Positions 26,643 to 35,758 of a stretch of DNA of 64,000 nucleotides are shown here, piece after piece. Within the stretch, counting starts at the first letter, position 1. Each line of letters starts with the position of its first letter. The DNA comes from Actinomadura parmotrematis (lineage in GTDB: Bacteria > Actinomycetota > Actinomycetes > Streptosporangiales > Streptosporangiaceae), in NCBI RefSeq assembly GCF_019458805.1, contig NZ_JAIBOA010000021.1, positions 62,001-126,000 on the forward strand, in the 5' to 3' direction. Below the pieces are notes generated by a model that ran no database searches, was not told the DNA's origin, and worked only from the letters and a program-made list of their open reading frames with translations. The translations under genes and the position numbers were made by a program.

Positions 26643-27787
26643 GCGACGGCTCCGTTCGCGCGCAGGGTCTCGGGGTCCAGGCCGAGGGCGGACAGGATGG
26701 AGTCGGTGTGCTCGCCGAGGCGCGGCGCCGGGGCGGGCGCGGCGCGGTCGCCGTCGTCGAGCGGGGAGCCGGGCGCGCGCAGCCGGCCGACGCCCGGCTG
26801 GTCCAGCTCGCCCATCAGCGGATGGCCGGCGAGGTCGAGATCGGTGAAGCGGCGGTAGGGCGCCCACAGCACCGACGTGGCGTCCAGCGCCGCGCCGGCC
26901 TGGGCGAGGGTGCGCTCGGCGAACCAGGGCGCGAACAGCGCGGCGAGCGCCTCGCGGTGGCGGTACCGGTCGCCGTCGACGGTGAAGTCGGCGCCGAGCA
27001 GCCCGGCGAGCTGGTCGATCGTCTCGGCGCGCCCGGTGGCCGCGCAGAGGTCGGCGAAGTGGCGCTCGGTGAGGGCGACGACCATGACGCGCTCGCCGTC
27101 GCCGAGGGCGAAGTCGCGGCCGAAGCCGCCGTACAGGTGGTTGCCGATGCGGGGCCGCACCTCGCCGAACTGCGCCTCGGCGAGGAACCCCAGGTTGCCC
27201 GCGGTCGCGAGGGCGACGTCGTAGAGGGGCAGGCGGATGCGGGCGCCCTCCCCCGTCGCGGCGCGCCGCCGCTCGGCGGCCAGCAGCCCGACGGCGGCGT
27301 ACAGGCCGCACGCCACGTCCCAGGCGGGCAGCACGTGCGAGACGGGCCCGGCGTGGTCGGGCGGGCCGGTGACGAGCGGGAACCCGATCTCGGCGTTGAC
27401 GGTGTAGTCGACGGCGGCGCCGCCGTCGCGGCGGCCCTCGATCGCCAGGTGGATCAGGTCGGGGCGGGCGGCGCTCAGCGCCTCGTGGGACAGCCAGCCG
27501 CGCCCGACGGCGTTGGTGACGACGGTCCCGGCGTCGGCGGCGAGCCGGGTGACGACCTCGCGGCCCTGCGCGGACCGGAAGTCGACGGTGATGGACCGCT
27601 TGCCCTTGTTCATCCCGGTCCACAGCAGGCTCGCGCCGGACGGGGCGAGCGGCCAGCGGCCGGTGTCGGCGGCGCCGCCGAGCGGGTCGACGCGGATCAC
27701 GTCCGCGCCGAGCTGGGCGAGCGTCATCCCGGCGAGGGGGGCGGCGACGAAGCTGGAGATCTCGATGATCCGCACGCCTTCGAGCAT
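26639..27787 (-). CDS. Class III CoA-transferase, 2-methylfumaryl-CoA isomerase (Mct)-like
   Basis: 382 residues. CaiB/BaiF family: MLEGVRIIEISSFVAAPLAG at the start, AQLGADVIRVDPLGGAADTGRWP near 24-45 and the NKGKRSITVDFRS segment near 60. YTVNAEIGFPLVTGPPDHAGPVSHVLPAWDV near 130-160 strongly resembles 2-methylfumaryl-CoA isomerases (intramolecular C1-to-C4 CoA transfer on mesaconyl-CoA). The classical catalytic Asp position of this family falls near 160. Coupled to the MaoC gene downstream, the pair matches the Mct-Meh couple. Whether the substrate is mesaconate, itaconate or another branched dicarboxylate is unknown. Confidence 0.78.
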   Translation of the reverse strand: MLEGVRIIEISSFVAAPLAGMTLAQLGADVIRVDPLGGAADTGRWPLAPSGASLLWTGMNKGKRSITVDFRSAQGREVVTRLAADAGTVVTNAVGRGWLSHEALSAARPDLIHLAIEGRRDGGAAVDYTVNAEIGFPLVTGPPDHAGPVSHVLPAWDVACGLYAAVGLLAAERRRAATGEGARIRLPLYDVALATAGNLGFLAEAQFGEVRPRIGNHLYGGFGRDFALGDGERVMVVALTERHFADLCAATGRAETIDQLAGLLGADFTVDGDRYRHREALAALFAPWFAERTLAQAGAALDATSVLWAPYRRFTDLDLAGHPLMGELDQPGVGRLRAPGSPLDDGDRAAPAPAPRLGEHTDSILSALGLDPETLRANGAVA

Positions 27788-27858
27788 CCGCCGTCCCCCT
27801 CCGGTCGCCTCCCGGCAGTATGCCGGACGGCGCGGCGTCCCTCGATCCGGGCCTCGCC

Positions 27859-29013
<1,155 letters not shown>

Positions 29014-29026
29014 CAGGGGGTCTCCT

Positions 29027-29650
29027 TCAGTCGCGGCTCGCCGAGATCCCCTCCAGGACCATGGCGAGGTACTGCTTGGCGATGTCGTCGGCGGACAGCC
29101 GTCCGCCGCGCTGGTACCAGTTCGCGGCCACCCAGACGGTGTCGCGGATGAAGCGGTAGACCAGGCCGGCGTCCAGGTCGGGCCGGAACGCGCCCTCGGC
29201 GGTGCCGCGGGCGAGCAGCGAGATCCACATCTCCTGGAAGCGGCGGTGCGAGTCGCGCAGGTACCCGAACCGCTCGCTCGCCGCCAGGAGCTTGGACTCG
29301 TTCTGGTAGATCACCACGGCGGGGCGGTGCCGGTCGATGGAGCGGAACGAGGCGACGACGAGCGCCTCCATCGTCTCCCGCGCGCCGAGGCCGGCGGCGA
29401 GCACCTCCTCGTAGGAGGCCCACATGTCGTCCAGGAACGTCGACAGCACCTCGTCGACCATCGACTCCTTGGAGTCGAAGTGGTAGTACAGGCTGCCGCC
29501 GAGCATGCCGGCGGCGTCGGCCACCTGCCGGATGGTGGTGGCGGCGTACCCCTGCGAGGCGAACACCTCGGCGGCGGTGGCGAGCAGCTCGGCCCGCCGC
29601 TCCGCGCGCGCGGCGGCGGTGCCCTCGGCGTCGCGCCGTCGTGGACTCAT
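29027..29650 (-). CDS. kstR2: KstR2-like TetR repressor of steroid ring C/D genes
   Basis: 207 residues. N-terminal helix-turn-helix with ATTIRQVADAAGMLGGSLYYHFDSKESMV near 35-63, followed by a helical ligand domain with YQNESKLLA and FRFIRDTVWVAANWYQ-like stretches as in KstR2 (Rv3557c), whose ligand is HIP-CoA. Its place between fadA6 and the ipdF-type SDR is the same as in M. tuberculosis. It is in the operon it should repress; candidate operators are at 12821-12842 and 31619-31640. Confidence 0.9.
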   Translation of the reverse strand: MSPRRRDAEGTAAARAERRAELLATAAEVFASQGYAATTIRQVADAAGMLGGSLYYHFDSKESMVDEVLSTFLDDMWASYEEVLAAGLGARETMEALVVASFRSIDRHRPAVVIYQNESKLLAASERFGYLRDSHRRFQEMWISLLARGTAEGAFRPDLDAGLVYRFIRDTVWVAANWYQRGGRLSADDIAKQYLAMVLEGISASRD

Positions 29651-29653
29651 GGG

Positions 29654-30433
29654 TCAGGCTCTCTGGCTGGAGACGGAGACCACCTCGCCCGTCATGTAGG
29701 ACGAGTAGTCGCTGGCCAGGAAGACGATAACGTTGGCGACCTCCCAGGGCTCGGCGTAGCGGCCGAACGCCTCGCGGTCCGTCAGCTCCTCCAGCAGCTC
29801 GGCCGAGGTGACCTTCACCAGGTGCGGGTGCATCGCCAGCGACGGCGACACCGCGTTGATCCGGACGCCGTGCTCGGCGGCCTCCAGCGCGGCGCAGCGG
29901 GTGAGCGCCATGACGCCGGCCTTGGCGGCGGCGTAGTGCGACTGGCCCTTCTGCGCCCGCCAGCCGATCACCGAGGCGTTGTTGACGATGGCGCCCGTGC
30001 CCTGCCCCCGCATGATGCGGAGGGCGGCGCGGGTGCAGCGCATCGTGCCGTTGAGGGTGATGTCGAGGACGCGGCTCCAGGCGTCGTCGGCCATGTCGAC
30101 GAGGTCGGCGGTGCCGCCGAGCCCGGCGTTGTTGACCGCGACGTCGACGCGCCCGAACCGCTCGACGGCCAGGTCGTAGAGCGCCTGGACCTGCTCCTCG
30201 CGGGTGACGTCGCAGGGCAGCGCGGCGACGCGGTCGGCGCCGAACTCCTTCTCCAGCGCCTCCCGGGACTCGCCGAGGCGGCGCTCGTGCGCGTCGGAGA
30301 TGAGGACGCGGGCGCCCTCCTCCAGGCAGCGGCGCGCGGTGGCGCCGCCGATGCCGGCGCCGGCGGCGGCGGTGATGACGACGGCGCGGTCCGTCAGCAG
30401 GCCGTGGCCCTGGACGTAGGGCGGTGGGGTCAC
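29654..30433 (-). CDS. ipdF: IpdF-like SDR dehydrogenase (Rv3559c homologue)
   Basis: 259 residues from GTG 30433, overlapping the fadE30 stop (GTGA). Classical SDR: TAAAGAGIGGATARRC near 22, NNAGLGGTADLVDM near 104, the serine of NNASVIGW near 155 and YAAAKAGVM near 168. Rv3559c (IpdF) oxidises or reduces the ring hydroxyl/keto group of HIP-CoA-type intermediates. The assignment relies on synteny with fadE30 and kstR2. Confidence 0.87.
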   Translation of the reverse strand: MTPPPYVQGHGLLTDRAVVITAAAGAGIGGATARRCLEEGARVLISDAHERRLGESREALEKEFGADRVAALPCDVTREEQVQALYDLAVERFGRVDVAVNNAGLGGTADLVDMADDAWSRVLDITLNGTMRCTRAALRIMRGQGTGAIVNNASVIGWRAQKGQSHYAAAKAGVMALTRCAALEAAEHGVRINAVSPSLAMHPHLVKVTSAELLEELTDREAFGRYAEPWEVANVIVFLASDYSSYMTGEVVSVSSQRA

Positions 30434-31611
30434 GGGCGCGCCTCTCTCGGCAGGCCGAGGACGCGCTCGGCGATGATGTTGCGCTGGATCTCGTTGGAGC
30501 CGGCGTAGATGGTGTCGGAGCGCGAGAACAGGAACAGGCGCTGCCAGTCGTTCAGGTCGTAGGGCCCGCCGTCGGCGACCAGGCCGGCGGCGCCGAGCAC
30601 GTCCATGGCGAGCTCGCCGAGGTCGCGGTGCCAGTTGGCCCACACGAGCTTGGAGATCGAGGACTCGGGGCCGGGCGCGCCCGCCTCGACGCCCGCCATG
30701 GTGCGGGTCGCGTTGTGGCGCATCACCTGCAGCCCGATCCAGGCGCGGGTGAGGCGGTCGCGCAGCAGCGGGTCGTCGAGGGCGCCGGTGCGGTGCGCGA
30801 GGTCGACGACGCCCTGCAGCTCGCGGCGGAACCCGACCTGCTGGCCGAGGGTCGCGACGCCGCGCTCGAACCCCAGCGTCGCCATCGCGATCTTCCAGCC
30901 CTCCCCCGGCGCGCCGACGATGTTGCCGGCGGCGGTGCGGGCGCCGTCGAAGAACACCTCGTTGAACTCCGAGGTGCCGGTCATCTGCACGATGGGGCGG
31001 ACGTCGACGCCGTCCTGGCGCATCGGGATGAGCAGGTAGGACAGCCCGCGGTGGCGCGCGGAGCCGGGCTCGGTGCGGCAGACGACGAAGCACCAGTCCG
31101 ATTCGAGCGCCAGCGACGTCCAGACCTTCTGCCCGTCGACGACCCACGCGTCGCCGTCGAGGACGGCGCGGGTCTGCACGCCGGCGAGGTCGGATCCGGC
31201 GTCCGGTTCGGAGTAGCCCTGGCACCACAGCTCCTGGACGGCGACGATCGGCGGCAGGAAGCGGGCCCGCTGCTCGGCGGTGCCGAACGCCAGGATCGTC
31301 GGGCCGAGCAGGTTCTCGCCGATGTGGTTGACGCGGGCGGGCGCGTCGGCGAGGGCGTACTCCTCGTTGAAGACGACCTGCTGCGCGACGCTCGCGCCGC
31401 GGCCGCCGTACTCGGCGGGCCAGCCGATGCACGTCCAGCCCGCGGCGGCCATGTGCCGCTCCCAGGCGAGCCGCGCGGGGAACGCCTCGTGCTCGCGGCC
31501 GGGGCCGCCGAGGCCGCGGGCGTGCGCGAAGTCGCCGGACAGGTGGGTCTCCAGCCAGTCGCGGACCTCGGCGCGGAAGGCCCGGTCGGCGGACGCCTCG
31601 TTCTGCTCCAC
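30430..31611 (-). CDS. fadE30: FadE30-like acyl-CoA dehydrogenase (HIP-CoA desaturation)
   Basis: 393 residues from GTG 31611. Acyl-CoA dehydrogenase with CQGYSEPDAGSDLAGVQTRA near 130, GQKVWTSLALESDWCFVVCRTE near 160, TGTSEFNEVFFDGART near 210 and GSNEIQRNIIAERVLGLPRE at the end. FadE30 (Rv3560c) desaturates the propionyl side chain of HIP-CoA as an early step after FadD3. First gene of the operon. A -10-like TAGAGT lies 6 bp before the GTG and no ribosome site is seen, so a leaderless start is likely. Confidence 0.9.
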   Translation of the reverse strand: MEQNEASADRAFRAEVRDWLETHLSGDFAHARGLGGPGREHEAFPARLAWERHMAAAGWTCIGWPAEYGGRGASVAQQVVFNEEYALADAPARVNHIGENLLGPTILAFGTAEQRARFLPPIVAVQELWCQGYSEPDAGSDLAGVQTRAVLDGDAWVVDGQKVWTSLALESDWCFVVCRTEPGSARHRGLSYLLIPMRQDGVDVRPIVQMTGTSEFNEVFFDGARTAAGNIVGAPGEGWKIAMATLGFERGVATLGQQVGFRRELQGVVDLAHRTGALDDPLLRDRLTRAWIGLQVMRHNATRTMAGVEAGAPGPESSISKLVWANWHRDLGELAMDVLGAAGLVADGGPYDLNDWQRLFLFSRSDTIYAGSNEIQRNIIAERVLGLPREARP

Positions 31612-31618
31612 GCCCGCA

Positions 31619-31640
31619 CTCTACCAAATGGTTGTTAGAA
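31619..31640. promoter_or_regulatory. Candidate KstR2 operator before fadE30 operon
   Basis: The inner 14-mer ACCAAATGGTTGTT (31623-31636) fits AnCAAnnnnTTGnT. With flanks it shares ACCAAAnnnTTGTTAGAA with the reverse complement of the 12821-12842 site. It overlaps the probable -10 box TAGAGT (31623 to 31618 on the minus strand), so binding would block transcription. Confidence 0.7.
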
Positions 31641-31754
31641 AGAATGGGGGGCGGGGCCGCCGGCCGCGGTCGGCAAAGTCCCGGCCAAGGTTGCCGCCGC
31701 CGAGGTCGCCCCGGACCGCGACCGGGAACCGTCTCCGCGAGAGGGGTGATGCCG

Positions 31755-32300
31755 ATGACCTACGACGGCGGGAACACCTATCCGATGCCGCCGGACGGCA
31801 CCTCGCGGACGCCGCCGCAGGAGCCGCCGGGGCGGCGGCGCCCGCGCGTCAACGCCGCCCGGCTGTGGGCGGGGGGCGTCGCGACGGCCGTCGTCGCCGC
31901 GTTCGTCGGGGTCGTCGGCGTGCTCATCGCGCGCGGCATCCTGGACATCCCGGTGTGGCTGCCCGACAGCGACCACCGCATCGTCGACGGCACCGCGGGC
32001 GGCGTCGCGCTGGCCGGCGCGATCGCGGGGCTCGCCGCGACCGCCGTCATGCACCTGCTGCTGGTCAGCACCCCGAGCCCGCGCCAGTTCTTCGGCTGGA
32101 TCGTGCTGCTCGCCACGCTCGTCGCGATGCTGTGGCCGTTCGGCACCGACATGTCACTGGCGAGCAAGCTCGCCGGGCTGGTCATCGCCGGCGTCACCGG
32201 CCTCGCGATCTGGATGCTGCTGGACTCGGTGGCCGCGTCCTCGGTGGAGTCCCGCCGGCCGGCCGGCCCGGGGTATCCGGGGTACCCGGCGCCGCGCTAG
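31755..32300 (+). CDS. Four-helix membrane protein, DUF6069-like
   Basis: 181 residues from ATG 31755, chosen because GAGGGG ends 8 nt before it; ATG 31749 is too close to that site. A Pro/Gly-rich cytoplasmic N-terminus of about 35 residues is followed by four hydrophobic helices (about 37-60, 82-104, 112-128, 135-155) and a short Pro/Gly/Tyr tail. This fits the actinobacterial DUF6069 family of unknown function. It overlaps the stop of the convergent phosphatase gene by 4 bp. Confidence 0.75.
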   Translation: MTYDGGNTYPMPPDGTSRTPPQEPPGRRRPRVNAARLWAGGVATAVVAAFVGVVGVLIARGILDIPVWLPDSDHRIVDGTAGGVALAGAIAGLAATAVMHLLLVSTPSPRQFFGWIVLLATLVAMLWPFGTDMSLASKLAGLVIAGVTGLAIWMLLDSVAASSVESRRPAGPGYPGYPAPR

Positions 32301-34174
32301 CGGACGCGCACCGCGACGAGCGTGGTGTCGTCGGCGGCGCGGTCGTGCTCCATGCGGGCCAGCACCTTGTCCAGCGCGAGGTTCCGGCCGTTCGCCGAGG
32401 TCCGCAGGATCTCCGCGAGGCGGGCGATGCGGTCGCCGATGTCGGCGTCGCGGCGCTCCACCAGCCCGTCGGTGTACAGGTACACCACGTCGTCCTCGTA
32501 GAGCCGGATCTCGTGGCCGGTGTACTCCACGCCGGGCAGCGCGCCGAGGATCGGGTCCGGCTCGCCCTCCAGCACGACGGCGGCGCCGCCGCGCACCAGG
32601 ATCGGCGGCGGGTGCCCGGCCGACGTCCAGCGCAGCATCCGCGTCGCCCGGTCGTAGTCGGCGACGATCGCGGTGCCGGTCGCGGCCGGCTCCATGTCGT
32701 CGACCAGCTCGTTCAGCCAGCCGACCAGCCGCCCGGGGTGCTCCCCCGTGGAGGCGAGCCCGAGCAGGCCGTTGCGGGTGCGGGCCATCGCGGCGGCCGC
32801 GGGCAGGCCGTGCCCGGCCGCGTCGCCGATCGCGAACAGGCCGCGCCCGCCGGGCAGCTCGCGGGTGGCGAACCAGTCGCCGCCGATGCGGGCCGCGCTC
32901 TCGGCCGCCTGGCTGCGCACCGCGACCACCAGGCCGGGCAGCTGCTGCACGTCGGCGGGGTCGGGCAGGATCGCGCGGCGCAGCGTCACCGCGACGCGGT
33001 GCTCCTGCGCGGTGCGCGCCTGCTGGCGCAGCATCTGGCGGCGCGTCTCGGCGAGCGCGCGCTCGATGCCGCGGCGGCGGGTGATGTCCTGCGACACGAT
33101 GTTGATCGACACCGGCCGGCCGGCGTCGTCGAGGACCGGCTCGGCGAACATCCACAGGTGCCGGTGGCGGCCGTCGGGGGTCGGCACGCGGTGCTCGATC
33201 TCCACCGGCTCGCGCCGCTCGAACAGGTCGGCGACGGCCTCCTCGACCATCGCGATGTCCTGCTCGGCGACGACCTTGGCGAGGTCGTGCGGGGACGCCG
33301 GCGCGTCCTCGGGGTCCAGCCCGTAGTTGGCCGACATCTGCGCGGACCAGTTGGCCTCGCCGCTCACCAGGTCCCACTCGCCGAACCCGAGGCGGCCGAG
33401 GCGCTCGACGCGCTCCAGGCGGCGCCGCGTCCGGTCCTCCTCGTGGTGGTGGCGCCAGATGACGACGACACCGGTCGGGACGGCGACGGCGCGCACGCTG
33501 AGCCGGGTGCTGCGCGACACCCCGTCCTTGGCCGCGGCGTAGGCGAACGGGCCGCGCGCGTAGGGCGCGCCGCTCTCCAGGACCGTCACGTAGGCGTCGA
33601 ACAGGCCGGTCAGCGCCGACCCGGGCTCGGTGCAGAGGAGGCGGCGGCCGGTGAGCTCGGCCGCGCCCTGCCCGAACAGGTCCTCGGCGGCGTCGTTCAG
33701 CCGCGCGTACAGCAGGTCGACGACACGCCCGTCGGGGCCGCGCACCGGGACGAGGTGGGCGGCGGAGTCCATCGAGGCGTCCAGCAGGGCGTGCGCCTGC
33801 GCGTCGTGGGGCAGCGCGGCGAGCAGCGCCCGGTCGTCCTCGGCGGCGAAGCGGGCGGCGCGGCGCAGCACCTCGTCGCGGTCGGCCTGCGCGGGCGGCG
33901 GCGCGGCGGGCGCGGCGTGCGGGGGGAGCGGCGGCAGGAACGCCTGGACACCGGTCTCGGGGACCGTCTCGCGGTCGCCGACCACCATCTCGGCGGCGTC
34001 GGTCATGTCCAGGTCGAGGTCGCGGGCCAGCCAGATGAGGTGCTGGAGCGCCTCCCCGGTCGGGCAGCCCAGCCGGTCGGCGAGCACCTCACGGGCCTCC
34101 GCGAGGAGCGCGCGCTCGCGCCCCGCCCCGGTCAGGCCCTCCAGACCCGCGGTCATGCCGTCATCGATCGTCAC
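32297..34174 (-). CDS. ANTAR-PAS-PAS-PP2C phosphatase (RsbU-like)
   Basis: 625 residues from GTG 34174 (ATG 34156 is possible). Residues about 18-65 resemble an ANTAR RNA-binding domain (LLAEAREVLADRLGCPTGEA...). A PAS-type region lies at about 130-245, a PAC-containing PAS fold at 255-365 (RHRHLWMFAEPVLDDAGRPV then SQDITRRRG), and the SpoIIE phosphatase at 395-620: RRAILPDP, IGGDWFATREL, IGDAAGHGLPAAAAMAR, YTDGLVERRD and ADDTTLVAVRVR carry the metal-binding residues. An ANTAR at the N-terminus of such a phosphatase is unusual in order. It likely drives a partner-switching stress pathway in the cytoplasm. Confidence 0.88.
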   Translation of the reverse strand: MTIDDGMTAGLEGLTGAGRERALLAEAREVLADRLGCPTGEALQHLIWLARDLDLDMTDAAEMVVGDRETVPETGVQAFLPPLPPHAAPAAPPPAQADRDEVLRRAARFAAEDDRALLAALPHDAQAHALLDASMDSAAHLVPVRGPDGRVVDLLYARLNDAAEDLFGQGAAELTGRRLLCTEPGSALTGLFDAYVTVLESGAPYARGPFAYAAAKDGVSRSTRLSVRAVAVPTGVVVIWRHHHEEDRTRRRLERVERLGRLGFGEWDLVSGEANWSAQMSANYGLDPEDAPASPHDLAKVVAEQDIAMVEEAVADLFERREPVEIEHRVPTPDGRHRHLWMFAEPVLDDAGRPVSINIVSQDITRRRGIERALAETRRQMLRQQARTAQEHRVAVTLRRAILPDPADVQQLPGLVVAVRSQAAESAARIGGDWFATRELPGGRGLFAIGDAAGHGLPAAAAMARTRNGLLGLASTGEHPGRLVGWLNELVDDMEPAATGTAIVADYDRATRMLRWTSAGHPPPILVRGGAAVVLEGEPDPILGALPGVEYTGHEIRLYEDDVVYLYTDGLVERRDADIGDRIARLAEILRTSANGRNLALDKVLARMEHDRAADDTTLVAVRVR

Positions 34175-34498
34175 GGGTCACCCCCTGGCCTCGCCCGTCA
34201 CTATCCCGCCGAAGAAAAGGTACACACTGGATCGAACCCTGCCTTCAATGAATTTCTTCCGTGTGCCACACCTTTACTCCTCTTTTCCATGAACCCCGCC
34301 CGACCGGCACAATGCAGCCACGGAGGAGACCGTCGCTTACCTGGAGGCGACACCGCCGGACGACGTCGGCTCCGCGTCGGCGCGGGCGGTCCACCTGCAC
34401 AACGAATCGGCGGCCACAGCGAAGTTCCGCCTCGCCCCGAAAGAGGCGGAGATCACCAGTTTCGGCCTGCGGCCCTTCCGCGCCGAGCGGCCCGGCGG
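34175..34498. other. Low-GC intergenic stretch with possible gene remnant
   Basis: The first 130 bp are markedly AT-richer than the surroundings and hold no recognisable gene. The rest carries the protein-like frame described at 34293-34517. No terminator hairpin or promoter could be named with confidence. Confidence 0.5.
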
Positions 34499-34517
34499 TC
34501 AGCCGGCGGCCCTGTAG
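34293..34517 (+). pseudogene. Possible 3' remnant of a larger gene, no start codon
   Basis: A frame open from the TGA at 34290 to TAG 34515 reads protein-like (…VHLHNESAATAKFRLAPKEA…ITSFGLRPF…) but has no ATG or GTG start. The end resembles the C-termini of GH38 alpha-mannosidases (NES…F..RPF), which is a weak impression only. Its 3' end overlaps the serine hydrolase gene by 19 bp. It could be a decayed gene or chance coding bias. Confidence 0.3.
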
Positions 34518-35488
34518 ACCCGCCTCGTCAGCTCGGTGATCCGCGCCTCGGCGGCCTGAAAGCCCGACCCCGCGGGCTGCAGCGTCAGGACGGCCACAAT
34601 CCGCCGATCACCGACGAGGCCCGTCGTGTGCAGCACCGGCCGCCCGATCCCGAGATCGGGCGCCGCCGCCCGCACGCTCCGCGCGCCCGCCGCCCTGCAC
34701 GGCACCGCGGGCACGTCCCCGAACCCCGACCAGCCCTGCTTCACCGCCCACGGCTTCGGCAGGGCGCGCGGGATGCCGAAGTACTGGTCGAAGTCGTCGG
34801 TCCCGCAGGGCGTCGCCTTCCGCAGGTGCCCTAGCACCAGGTCCCGGTCCCGCACGGGCGCCTTCTCCAGCAGGTAGCGCCACATCTTCACCACGTCGCT
34901 CGCACTGATCGCGGTGTACCCCCAGAACCCGGGCTTGGACGCGGGCGGCGGCGCCGTGTCGTCCAGCCCGATCCGCGCGGACATCCGCCGGACGATCGCG
35001 CCCTGGCCGCCCCGCTTCCAGAAGGACGTCGCGGCCTTGTCGTCGCTGGACCGCAGCATCGGCCGCAGCAGCGCCAGATCGGCCGCCGGCACCGTCTCGT
35101 GCCGCCCCAGGTAGTCGAGCGCGATCAGGATCTTCACCACCGACGCCGACCGGAACGTCAGATGCTCCCCCCGGTGCACCAGCGCCTTCCGGGAGTCGCG
35201 GTCGTAGACCATGTAGCCGGCCCGCACCCCGGCGGGCACCACCACCCGCGCCTTCTTCCGCGGCGTCGCGGGCGGGCTCACCGCCCCCGCCGTCGTCGCG
35301 GCGGGCACCGCCGCCGTCCCCGTCCCAGCCGGCCGGCCGCTTCCGTCCCCGCCCCCGCACCCGGCGAGGCCGACCCCGACCACCGCGGCGACCGCGCCGC
35401 GCACCACCAAGGAGAACACCGGCCCCGCACCCCCGTCCGCAGACCTCACCGCTTCCGCAGGGCGCGCCCTATCTCGGTACGCACTCAC
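34499..35488 (-). CDS. Secreted serine hydrolase, beta-lactamase/PBP-like fold, probable lipoprotein
   Basis: 329 residues from GTG 35488; an in-frame GTG at 35419 gives a cleaner signal peptide (hydrophobic VVRGAVAAVVGVGLAGC) ending in a lipobox LAGC, so the shorter form may be the real protein. A Pro/Thr/Ala-rich linker follows, then the catalytic domain with SASVVK (SxxK) near residue 116, SSDDKAATSFW near 148 in the SxN-loop position, and HTTGLVGD near 291 where class A enzymes have KTG. Lack of the classical KTG triad makes true beta-lactamase activity doubtful. Confidence 0.78.
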   Translation of the reverse strand: MSAYRDRARPAEAVRSADGGAGPVFSLVVRGAVAAVVGVGLAGCGGGDGSGRPAGTGTAAVPAATTAGAVSPPATPRKKARVVVPAGVRAGYMVYDRDSRKALVHRGEHLTFRSASVVKILIALDYLGRHETVPAADLALLRPMLRSSDDKAATSFWKRGGQGAIVRRMSARIGLDDTAPPPASKPGFWGYTAISASDVVKMWRYLLEKAPVRDRDLVLGHLRKATPCGTDDFDQYFGIPRALPKPWAVKQGWSGFGDVPAVPCRAAGARSVRAAAPDLGIGRPVLHTTGLVGDRRIVAVLTLQPAGSGFQAAEARITELTRRVYRAAG

Positions 35489-35536
35489 GCGCAGACTGCG
35501 CTAGAGTACTCACGTCCGCCCGGCAAGGGCAGGCAA

Positions 35537-35610
35537 CGGGACGTAGCGCAGTTTGGCAGCGCACTTGACTGGGGGTCAAGGGGTCGTGGGTTCAAATCCC
35601 GCCGTCCCGA
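35537..35610 (+). tRNA. tRNA-Pro (anticodon GGG)
   Basis: A 74-base cloverleaf: acceptor stem CGGGACG/CGTCCCG with discriminator A, D stem GCGC/GCGC, anticodon stem CTTGA/TCAAG with loop CTGGGGG (anticodon GGG), T stem with the TTCAAAT loop. CCA is not encoded. A strong terminator follows 20 bp after it. Confidence 0.95.
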
Positions 35611-35629
35611 CAGAGCAGTAGAAGGCCAC

Positions 35630-35669
35630 AGGCCGCTTTCCGATCGCGGAAAGCGGCCTTCGTCGTTTT
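35630..35669 (+). terminator. Rho-independent terminator after tRNA-Pro
   Basis: AGGCCGCTTTCCG (35630-35642) and CGGAAAGCGGCCT (35647-35659) form a perfect 13-bp stem with loop ATCG, followed by a T-rich run TCGTCGTTTT. Confidence 0.9.
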
Positions 35670-35758
35670 CCGGCGGCCAGGCGGTGTCGCCACATGCGGA
35701 CAGCGAATGCACGGAGAAGGCATTCATCCGCCGGCCCCCGTCCCCTAACGTTCCGATC

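Noticed and set aside
34261..34539. Frame with ATG at 34261
   Set aside because: Very Arg/Ser/Pro-rich composition; the other frame (34293-34517) reads more like protein, though it lacks a start.
31280..34834. 1184-codon forward frame across fadE30 and the ANTAR phosphatase
   Set aside because: Covers several clear genes on the other strand and has no protein-like character.
35590..35610. tRNA-Pro 3' end as a phage-type attachment site
   Set aside because: No second copy of the 3' end is visible up to 43 kb and there is no integrase, so only the possibility of insertion near the tRNA is kept.
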